A stretch of DNA of 64,000 bases from contig OX578145.1 in the NCBI GenBank assembly GCA_951213105.1, positions 13,212,707 to 13,276,706 of the forward strand, read 5' to 3'. This stretch comes from Amaurobius ferox (lineage: Eukaryota; Arthropoda; Arachnida; Araneae; Amaurobiidae). Shown piece by piece: positions 44,235 through 52,251 of the stretch (position 1 is its first letter; every line of letters starts with the position of its first letter). The notes beneath the pieces were generated by a model. The model had not been told where the DNA came from, searched no databases, and saw only the letters and a list, made by a program, of their open reading frames with translations. The position numbers were made by a program, and so were the translations under genes.

Positions 44235-45034
44235 ACAGGGTGTTCCAAAAAGATCTAAAACCGCTTTATTTCTTTACCTGTTGGAGATAAGTGGGCAATG
44301 TAAATTGCAAAATGTTGAAAGTAAGGTAGGAAATAAGACTGTTAATGAAATAGTCCTCCCATTATTTTTTAAAAAGTTACACTTTTCAAATTTATATACG
44401 ATCCCTTAGACAAATTTGGTCAATCAGAAAATTTTTATTTTTAATGCAACAAGAACCTTAAAAAACCCGCATATCTGTATCTTTAGAATTGAGCGAGTTA
44501 TATTTAATTGAAAATTAAATATGTGAATGGGGATCCTATTTCAAATTAGAAATGTAAATTTGTGACATATTACAAAAAATTTAAAACTGGATGATAATAC
44601 ATAGGATACCCAACCACGTAGTGAATACCATTGCTTTATATGATCTCTGCCTGTGTCATGCTTTATTTAGATGCATTTGTGCTAAAAAATTTTGACACAT
44701 ACTAACGTATTTTTGATCTAAACAATTTCCATCGTCAATTTGTTTATGATCCCTATTTTTACTGATGAAACAGCCTTTCACATGGTACGGACATGTGGTA
44801 TAAATCAAAATTTTTCCTTTATCACAATTCAGTAGATTTTAAAGATACAAATGTGCGGGATTTTTAATGATCTTGCTGATTAAAAATAAAAATTTTCTGA
44901 TTGACCAAATTTGTTTTTGGGTCGTATAAAAATTTAAAAAGGGTAACGTTTTAAAAATTCATGGGATGACTATTTTATTAACGTAGTCTTATTTCCTATC
45001 TTACTTTCAACATTTTTGCAATTTACATTGCCCA

Positions 45035-45037
<3 letters not shown>
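44235..45037. mobile_element. MITE/foldback element with about 230-bp inverted repeats
   Basis: The left arm (44285-44480) begins GATAAGTGGGCAATGTAAATTG and the right arm (about 44810-45037) ends with its reverse complement. The arms agree over most of 200 bases, including AAATTTGGTCAATCAGAAAA. The outer left end is ACAGGGTGTTCCAAAAAG, a phrase typical of short mariner-related elements. The corresponding right terminus has been replaced by a TA tract. No open frame lies between the arms. Confidence 0.7.

Positions 45038-45080
<43 letters not shown>
45036..45080. repeat. (TA)n microsatellite
   Basis: A pure TA run that starts at the inner end of the MITE's right arm. Confidence 0.95.
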
Positions 45081-45081
<1 letters not shown>

Positions 45082-45554
45082 TATTTTGACAATGATTGTC
45101 ATATAAACAGAATTAATCACAATAGAATATAAATATATGAAAAATTAAGTGAAACATCTAGATTTTCTTAAAGAATAATATTATTTCATTTATAGTGTCA
45201 TATTATTTTCTTAGAAACTTTAATTAAATTCAAAATATCTTGGGAAATTAGTGTGTTTTTATTCTGACTGAACAATTTATTTGTAAATGTATTAGAATCT
45301 TATAAAGTAATACATTTAAAAAAAATATTTCATTTGACATGTTGCCGTTTAATTAAAGCATTGAAACGTTGTTTTATAAGGCGATGCAATAGCATTCCCT
45401 CACGTTTCAATGTTTATATTCGCATTTTAATTAACGTTATGTATGATATATTTCTCGTGGGACATAAATAGTTTCTTATGCATTTAAATTAAGCTCTAAT
45501 ATTGTTATTTCAACACGCATTTAACATTTTTAATATGAAAAAACATTGCAATTA

Positions 45555-45614
<60 letters not shown>

Positions 45615-45700
45615 GTACAAATTTTAAGAATTATAAATGCTGTATTGGAGAATTAATATATCATCTTCGTAAAAATGCAGCATAATATACAAATTAGAAG
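45081..45700. other. No gene seen; (TA)n at 45557-45610
   Basis: AT-rich DNA with a second long TA run at 45557-45610. No coding or repeat-family signal. Confidence 0.55.
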
Positions 45701-45860
45701 TCAACTGGTTTCGAGGACCATAAATAGCCTTATTCTTTAGGATAGGCAAGAAGCGCAACCCCACTGATTCAAGCAAATGAGGTTACGCTTCTTGCTTTCC
45801 CTGAAGAAGAAGGCTTCTTAAAAAAGCCCTTCTAGTTTTCGAGTCATCGTCTTGTCGAGT
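45700..45860. repeat. Inverted pair of hammerhead-like/Penelope-tail motifs
   Basis: The left half in reverse reads CTAAAGA...TCCTCGAAACCAG. The right half reads CCCTGAAGAAGAAGGCTTC followed by a complementary AAGCCCTTCT. The outer phrases GGCAAGAAGCGCAACC and GGTTACGCTTCTTGC are also inverted. It is probably a collapsed pair of the terminal motif seen around 48.2 and 49.0 kb. Confidence 0.4.
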
Positions 45861-46147
45861 TGAAAAAGTATGAACATTTTACGTTTTTCAAGTTCGGTAC
45901 CTTAAAAACTAAAAATGCTAGAACAATAACCAAGAAAGGTGAACATTGAGCATGAATGGGTAGCTCTTTGAAAGCCCTATAAGTGTATTTAATCAAATTT
46001 TGGATCGAGTTCCCTTTTTCAACATTAAAAAGTTGAGTTTTATTTTACAAAATGTTATTCACGTAAAACCATTTTGGCTCTATCGGAGCCACCGCTGAAT
46101 TTTTATAGACGCCGTTAGTTGTTCGATTCCCAGCTAAGACATGACTA

Positions 46148-46405
46148 CTTGCTCTAATTGCTCAATGCATGCATTTTTAATTGCTCAATGCATGCATTTA
46201 TAATTGCTCAATGCATGCATTTCAAATTGCTCAATGCATGCATTTTTAATTGCTCAATGCATGCATTTTTAATTGCTCAATGCATGCATTTTTAATTGCT
46301 CAATGCATGCATTTCTAATCGCATTTCTAATTGCTCAATGCATGCATTTCTAATTACATTTCTAATTGCTCAAAGCATGCATTTCTAATTGCTAAATGCA
46401 TGCAA
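46148..46405 (+). repeat. 23-24-bp satellite with a TGCATGCA palindrome
   Basis: About ten units of AATTGCTCAATGCATGCATT plus 3-4 variable bases. The unit contains the perfect palindrome TGCATGCA within AATGCATGCATT. The first units are regular. The later ones carry insertions (CTAATCGCATTT, CTAATTACATTT) and point changes, so the array decays from left to right. Confidence 0.95.
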
Positions 46406-46494
46406 GGTTCCAAAATACTAAGTTAGCTAATATTGACATTTCAGTTCTTTGAGGTCCTACAAGCGTTAAGAAGGATTACAATAAATAGCTGCCG

Positions 46495-47610
46495 TTAACA
46501 CTAAACATAGCATGACCTGTCAAATGACTGGTTGTAAACTTTTGATTAAAAAATTCGCATATAATGTTATCGCTTCTTCTCATGACTTCATGACTTTTTC
46601 CATTTAATGTATACAATCAATTTTTCAATATTTACTAACTTCTTCTTGTGTTTATATGATAAAGATCTACCGCTATCTGCCACGACCTGTCATTTGATGG
46701 AAAAAATGTATTGCCTTATAAGTTTATCGGGTTAGAAAATGGGATGTACATGCCCATTTCACATATTTATATCAGTTTGCTACACATTTCTGCAAGGACT
46801 GTTGCCTAGTAAGTCCAATTTAAAATAACCGTGTATTAAAATTTTAATAAAGTGCGTAAAAATTTCAAGTTGCAAGAAAAGGTGACAAAAACTGAAAAGT
46901 ATTACTAGTTAGTTTATATTTTGTTTTTACAGCGTTACTCTATTCCTAATATTCACCCTGGGGAAATGTCGAAACTTCAAGACACACCAAGTTCTTAGAA
47001 GAAATAAATAACAAAGGTTTTCGGAAATTGATGAAGATGAACTTTCTGAAAGTGAAGATATATTATTTGAAAATGATAATGATCTATTAGACACTGAGTA
47101 TGTGTCTACAAATATCAACGATGAAGAGGAGAATATTGTAAATATAATACGTAGAGGACAAAAAAGAATGATATTGCTCTCAAGGTCTGAAGATGAGAAT
47201 GAAAAAATGAGCAGTCTATTTCGATGGATGGCATTGTTTGGGAAGAAATGCAAATAGGTGCTACATCTAGGAGAGCAGCACTTCATAACATTTCCAGGGA
47301 AGAATCAGGTCCAATGCGATATGTAAAACGTAATATTATAAAGGGTAAAGTGAAGACTGCATTTTCGTTGATAATTGACTACTGTATTATGAAACATATA
47401 AGAACGTGCACAATAGAAGAAGTAAATCGAGTTTTAGGTACCGAATGGAGTCTATTACCTTAAAAGTTAATTTGTTAAATATTCCCTTACTAAAATCAAT
47501 ATTCCCTGCATTCAATCAGAAAAAAATAAAGATTTTATCTAAAAACTGGTCATTTGACAGGTTACAGTACTAATAGGTATATATTGAGTGTTTGTACGGT
47601 TAGTGTTATA
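46495..47610 (+). mobile_element. Short piggyBac-like element
   Basis: The left end is TTAA followed by CACTAAACATAG. The right end is the inverted TTAGTGTTATA (47600-47610), with TTAT where a TTAA would be expected. Subterminal repeats CCTGTCAAATGAC (left, 46515-46527) and GTCATTTGACAGG (right, about 47549-47561) are also inverted. TTAA ends are the hallmark of piggyBac. The interior holds only the N-terminal part of a transposase. Confidence 0.55.
46990..47463 (+). pseudogene. piggyBac transposase N-terminal fragment
   Basis: An acidic first part (LSESEDILFENDNDLLDTEY, about 47033-47095) and, after a frameshift near 47210, DGIVWEEMQIGATSRRA and an ESGPMRYVKRNIIKGKVKTA stretch followed by AFSLIID. 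Acidic N-terminus, then a Trp-containing block and a GP.. / AF..II block is the order seen in piggyBac-derived proteins. The catalytic Asp-containing core is entirely missing. Similarity is judged by eye. Confidence 0.5.
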
Positions 47611-48200
47611 TATTTTTGAGTGATATCTTTGGAAGGTTCGCGTACTATCTATTAAGACCTGCTATTGTAGATTAATACAAAAAATACAGTTAAGACAAAG
47701 GATACAGTTTAGAACTTTGTTTTGACACGTTAAAAACTTCCTGCAAAGTATGTTGCACCTCAAATCTTTTAATATGTTTACCAGCATACCTCTCGCAGAA
47801 ATCAAGAGTACTTCCAATTTTATCTTAAGAAACTTCAGTGTGGAAGAACCAGACAAATTTATTTCTGGTGTGATGCCGCTCCTCGTTAACAAAGAACAAA
47901 CTTGAGAAGTTTTCTCAAGCAAAGAAGAAAAGAGTAAAAAACAAACAAACAAACAAAAAAAAGCCGATGCTCTGAATAAAGACTAGAAGGTCTGAGGATG
48001 GAAGGTTGAAAATTGTTCTTTTCTGTTTTTATTTTTCTTTAAAGTTCATTTTCTCTGATGGATTTAAGTTGAGGGTAAACAAAAATGTAATTAAATTGTA
48101 ATAAAATAATATATTTTTTATATGTTCGAAATTAGATGAGCAATAATTAAAAGCAACTCTATATTAAAATTAATAAAATTAAAATAACTTCGTTGAAAGA
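47611..48200. other. No gene seen
   Basis: AT-rich DNA with an (ACAA)n run at about 47941-47958. No recognised element. Confidence 0.5.
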
Positions 48201-48220
48201 AGCATATAGAATAAAATTAA

Positions 48221-48280
48221 GTGTATTGACTGGTTTCGAAGGTAAAAAACAGCCTTCTTTGTCAAGACGCACAACAGTAA
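48221..48280 (-). ncRNA. Hammerhead-like motif at the left end of a Penelope remnant
   Basis: On the minus strand: GTGCGTC, TTGACAA (from CUGANGA), AGAAGGC, a T-rich loop, CCTTC, then GAAAC, CAGTC and AATACAC. The GAAAC part is intact and CUGANGA is changed at two bases. It forms an inverted pair with 48969-49020. Confidence 0.35.
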
Positions 48281-48424
48281 ACGTGGTAGACACAGGGAAA
48301 GGGGTTGCCAACGGCGGGAGGAGAAAAAGAAGGGGCGGGGAGCGGGGGTGTAAAGGAAATCCAGGAGAGAAAAACAAGAGGTGAGACAATTTTTTTCATT
48401 TCATCTTTTTATTCATCTGTTAGC

Positions 48425-48775
48425 TATAAGGTCACCAATATTCCTTTCCGTTTCAATTTTAGGTGTGTCTTTAAACCTCTTAGCAAAATTAATTTCCCTC
48501 ATATTCCTGTCTTAAATCGTTGGCGTGTTTATCGCATTCCTCGCACGGTAATGGTTATGTTGGTCAAACAAAATGTGCTCTTAAATTTCGAATTAAAGAA
48601 CACCAGAGCCATGTTTAAGTTTTAAAGTCTGCAATTGCTGAACGTTCTTGGAACTCTCATGTTTATAATTTTTCCGAAGCTAAGATCATATTGACTCCTA
48701 ATTATATTTTTGAATTGAACTTTTTTGAAAGTTTCTCAGTCAAAATGCCCTTTTAATGATAATTATATTTTCGTT
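48425..48775 (+). pseudogene. Penelope GIY-YIG endonuclease domain, broken
   Basis: The frame before 48545 gives RWRVYRIP. One shift later the sequence reads GNGYVGQTKCALKFRIKEHQ followed by SHV, a stop, then KSAIAERSWNSHVYNF and ILTPNYIFELNFFES. The VY.I / GYVGQTK / RIKEH / SAIAE / H...F order is that of GIY-YIG nucleases, which Penelope-like elements carry after the RT to nick target DNA. The RT itself is missing, so this is a 3' fragment. A hammerhead-like motif follows about 190 bases later, as in known Penelope-like elements. Confidence 0.6.
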
Positions 48776-48968
48776 TTTGCGCTTGGATATCTTTGGTTCA
48801 CTTTTTCGAATTTCTTTGCTTTTTTCTTAATTTTCATTCCTTTCCTAGATTCTTTTACCCCCTTTTCCTTTTCTCGCCTTTGGTAATATACTTTCCCCGC
48901 TTCTGCCACGTTTGCTGGTCTTGCATCAATTGTCGATATGTCTCTGATGCCCGAAGGTTGTGCTGCTT

Positions 48969-49020
48969 GTGTGTCCTGACGAAGAAGGCTACCTTTTGCC
49001 TTCAAAACCGGTCGATATGC
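48969..49020 (+). ncRNA. Hammerhead-ribozyme-like motif 3' of the GIY-YIG domain
   Basis: GUGUGUC (48969-48975) could pair with GAUAUGC (49014-49020) as stem I. CUGACGA (48976-48982) fits CUGANGA. GAAGGC (48984-48989) pairs with GCCUUC (48998-49003) as stem II with an 8-base loop. AAAAC stands where GAAAC is expected, then CCGG and UC at the would-be cleavage site. The CCGG is self-complementary, as expected if two molecules pair to form stem III. An extra A after CUGACGA and the G-to-A change argue against activity of this copy. Confidence 0.4.
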
Positions 49021-49318
49021 TTAATTTCATTTTATGTGCTATTTTTAATGAAGTTAATTTTATTCTTTAGCAGCAGTCTGAGCTCTATGTACAATTTTAT
49101 GTTGTTGGGTTGAATTAGGGGCAATTGGGTAGCAAAAGCAAGCAACGCTTAGCGGCCTGAGGTAGAACTATGTATCCGCCAATCGCCAAGAGAAATTTTG
49201 AAATCAGTGAATTTAGATTTTATTGCAAAAATTCGAAATTCTCCGGGGAAAATATTACGACCATTTTTCCACACTATTCCCCATTCAATTTAACACATTA
49301 AAGCATTGGTGAAGAATG
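49021..49318. other. No gene seen
   Basis: Short spacer between the Penelope remnant and the hAT remnant. A GGGGCAATTGGGTAGC phrase near 49120 has no known match. Confidence 0.4.
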
Positions 49319-49615
49319 ACCTAAAGCCACAGACAAGCATTAAAATATTCGCAGAAATGCTAATTAACAAGCATAAATAGATGGAAAGCGATTTCTCAGA
49401 CGTGTATTCTACGCTATTGCTGTTCTTCTCTCTGACGGCCACCGTAGCTACAGTTGAAAGGTCATTAAATAATTAAAACTAATGAAAGACTGCATAAGAA
49501 AATTCTATCAGAGAATCACTATTAAGTGACTTAGACCTTCTGGAAATTGAAAATCTTGAGACCAGAAGGGTAAATATGAGAGCTAAATTTGCTACAAAAA
49601 CGGCTCAAAAACTTA
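49319..49615 (+). pseudogene. hAT transposase C-terminal remnant
   Basis: The dimerisation-domain order can be followed across frames: LKPQTSIKIFAEMLINKHK, then LFFSLTATVATVERSLNN, then LKLMKDCIRK, then LLSDLDLLEIENLETRR with VNMRAKFA. ATVATVERS resembles the ATAERSFSKLK signature of hAT proteins. Several stops and shifts. It is a different subfamily from the 21-25 kb element. Confidence 0.5.
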
Positions 49616-51090
49616 TTTATGTATTTATTTGTAAATATTTTATTTACATATATATGTTATACAATTGTATATTAATTCTCTCATTTAATAAAAAAATTCA
49701 TTAGTTGTAAGCTATTTCAGACTACACCAGAAAAATCACAGCTAGAAAGGAAGGAGGAGGGGGGGCTGAAAGTAATTTTGCTTGTGAGCGGATGGGGCTA
49801 CAAAATATTTTTCTTTGTAAGCCTCAAACTTGCAGCTATGCCGTTAGGTGATATGAGCTGACAGTTATTTTGTGAAAAGAAAGTAAATATTTGCACTGAA
49901 AACTGGATGTTAAAGTAAAAATGAAGAAGCAAATCCGAGCGTGAATTTTCTTTTTCTATGACTAGATTCTAAACAAGTTGCGTTGGAAGGTTTATTTTGT
50001 CAGGAAACAGAATTATTGCATTTGAAATCTGCAATAATGTATATTTTCACTCTCATTTGATAAACTGGCGTATGAAAGATATATGCGAGTTCACAACAAT
50101 CTATTTGTTATTATTTTCCACAGCTCTAGAATACTTAACTCGAATTTAAAGGGATGTAAAAGGTCTTAAAAGAGAATTCTGCATACATATTGATGCATAT
50201 ACAGTGAATATTTGTATGTGAGTTGAAAAGAGACGACGAACTAATAATTCAAAAACGTATCATAAGAATACAAACATTTCTTCCTAATTCAATACTTTTC
50301 CTAATGGAATAAATCTTGTTAAAATGGTCGTGCTTTAGGTTTCAACCGGGCTATGCGGTATTGAAAACAGAACGCCAATAAACATTACAATTCCACATTT
50401 CCATTTCTTTCAGCTTTCGAGAAGAAAGTCAGATATCGATTTTGAAATTGCTGTTCTTAACAAAGCGTTTCAACTGAGCACAAAAATCTACAAAAGTTTG
50501 ATGGATCTTTTGTGAAGCATTTCAGGAAATTAAAGGAACTGAAAAGTATTTCGCTTTCTATTAAGACAGCTTAATCGATCAAACTAACGATATCGATATT
50601 GTAGTCTTTTTTTTTTCTACTTCGACCCTTTTTTATTGCATGCTGATTTTACAAAGCATTTTATTTAGCAAAAGTATTCGCTTATTCATTTTGTTTCTTT
50701 CTTTCAATTGAATGTCGAACAAGGCGTACGCATTTAAAGGAATGTAAAAACATTTCATTATTGAATTTTTTAAAGAACTCCAAACCTCAATATTTTGTAT
50801 TATTCATGTGCACTGTGTTTTGAGTTTATTTCAAATTTATCTTACTTTTGTATAGAAAAACTATTTTATTTTATTTTATTTTTTTGAAAAATTTCAAATT
50901 GGAGATTTTGACGGATAAGCACGCTTTATCATGTTCTTCCATCCATTTTGAACACTATTCAAAGATTTCTCTCTCTCTCTCTCGCTCTTTGTTGGTCTGT
51001 ATATGTTATAGCTGTGCATGTCTGTAAGGTGTGGACACGATGACTCAAGAACAAATTGACCAGGGCGAACAGCAATAAAATTTTAGGCAC
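49616..51090. other. No gene seen
   Basis: AT-rich DNA with a TTTATTTTATTTTATTT run near 50865 and a (CT)n run at 50973-50992. The last part up to 51090 has GGTCTGTATATG and AAATTGACCAG phrases of unknown origin. Confidence 0.5.
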
Positions 51091-51174
51091 AGGTGCCTTA
51101 CGTTGAAGACCTAGACCACTTGATTGGCCCTAGGGTTTACAGTAGCCGTTTGAGTGGCTGGAGGTGCCTTATGT
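51091..51174 (-). mobile_element. Micro-retroposon with 13-bp target duplication
   Basis: AGGTGCCTTACGT (51091-51103) and AGGTGCCTTATGT (51162-51174) flank a 58-base insert. On the minus strand the insert reads CCAGCCACTCAAACGG ... AAGTGGTCTAGGTCTTCA. The ends pair (CCACTC-like with AGTGG) and the bases differ from the 62.7-kb copy in a compensating way. The right target copy was later reused by the 5S-headed SINE. Confidence 0.7.
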
Positions 51175-51558
51175 TGTTGTTGAGACCCAGACCATCCGAC
51201 CTACCAGAAAGGTGTAAGGTAACTATTTGAACGGCCGGGAAGTGCCACCCAATTTAGACCGGAACCCAGTGGGGGAGGCATACAAAGGGACCGTACCCTC
51301 CTTCCCCTACCACCAACCTCTCGGAAGGACTTACGAACCCACATGTTTAACGTGATCGTACTCCACATGAACACGGCGGCAGTTGTGGTAGCGTTCAAAT
51401 CCAGCGCGCAAACCACCGGGCTACCACGCCCGAAATGTGCCAACAGCACGCGGTGTTCCCAGGTGGTCATCCACCCAAGAACTAACCGCGCCCGATGCTG
51501 CTTGACTTCGGTGATCTAACGGGAACCGGTGCTTTCAGCACGGTACGGCCGTTGGCTC
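51175..51558 (-). mobile_element. 5S rRNA-headed composite SINE with perfect target duplication
   Basis: The 15-base direct repeat GGAGGTGCCTTATGT at 51160-51174 and 51559-51573 flanks the element. On the minus strand it opens GAGCCAACGGCC, runs through a nearly whole 5S rRNA (51556-51439) and then a tRNA-like stretch (GGTAGCCCGGTGGTTTGCGC, then GGATTTGAACGC). Next comes a body shared with the 6.7-kb SINE and the hairpin tail (CCCGGCCGTTC ... GGATGGTCTGGGTCTC). It ends in AACAACAAC. Internal promoter boxes, 3' simple tail and target duplication are all SINE features. Confidence 0.8.
51439..51556 (-). rRNA. 5S rRNA-derived sequence (SINE head)
   Basis: A 118-base stretch starting GCCAACGGCC and ending GTGCTGTTGGC. 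It has the 5S internal control regions: a box-A-like GTCAAGCAGCAT after GATCACCG, and a box-C-like TTCTTGGGTGGATGACC then ACCTGGGAACACC. The length is right for 5S rRNA and the ends can pair. It is not followed by a T-run terminator but by more SINE sequence, so it serves as the promoter-bearing head of a retroposon and is not a cellular rRNA gene. Several bases differ from the general animal 5S consensus. Confidence 0.75.
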
Positions 51559-51573
51559 GGAGGTGCCTTATGT

Positions 51574-51851
51574 GGAAAAGCTATAAGTAGATAACATTTT
51601 CAATGATTGCTATGATTAGATTCCGGATTATTCAAATTTTAATTATTCAAAGGATCAAAAATGTCAAAATTTAAGATTCAAAATATTTTCAAGATTCAAA
51701 ATTTAATTATCCTGGATTATTCATCAAGTTATGATATCATTATTTCTTCTATAGAAAACAGTAATAATTTGGGTATGAAATCTGAGAAAAAAATAATTAT
51801 TGTGATGTAAATTAAGAAAAACACTATGGAATATGAAAGTCGGATGAGAAA
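51574..51851. other. No gene seen
   Basis: AT-rich spacer with repeated TTCAAAATTT(A)-type words, leading to the LTR element. Confidence 0.4.
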
Positions 51852-51879
51852 GTCGGAATGAGAAAGTCGAGTAGAGACA

Positions 51880-52251
51880 TGTGATGCCACCGTTCCTGCG
51901 GGACTGCACAGACTCTGCTGACCTGTGAATGCGCCAATACGCATGTTCACAATTAGTTATATAAGACTCTGCAACCGCCACAACTTCAGCTTCGTAGTTA
52001 CGGTGCCCGGCGCCTTGCCGGCTCCGCTTCCTTACTCAACATAAGCATGCATTGATTAGGACAACTTACGCTGTAACCTTTTTAAGTACAGCATGTAAAG
52101 TACCTGTATCGTTGTGTTTAAGTTTGGATTATTAAATGTCAAGTTTCTAATGTGTCGAGTGTTCTTGTACGAATAGCTGTAGTCCACAACCAACGCAACC
52201 TATAACAAATATACCAAAGTAGTGACCTAAAGCCCATTCCGGGGTACTTCA
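51880..52251 (+). repeat. LTR copy 1
   Basis: Starts TGTGATGCCACCGTTCCTGC and ends ...GGGGTACTTCA six bases before the primer-binding site. Inside are TTATATAAGACTCTGC (TATA-like, near 51957) and the GC-rich CGGTGCCCGGCGCCTTGCCG. It differs from copy 2 by about ten changes in 370 bases, including a 5-base insertion near 52211. Confidence 0.75.

Noticed and set aside
46148..46405. A CRISPR-like array
   Set aside because: Units are contiguous 23-24-bp repeats with no unique spacers, in a eukaryotic genome.
51201..51470. An 89-residue frame
   Set aside because: It lies wholly within the 5S-headed SINE.
51439..51556. A functional 5S rRNA gene
   Set aside because: There is no T-run terminator. 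The sequence continues into SINE body, and 15-base target duplications mark it as a retroposon.
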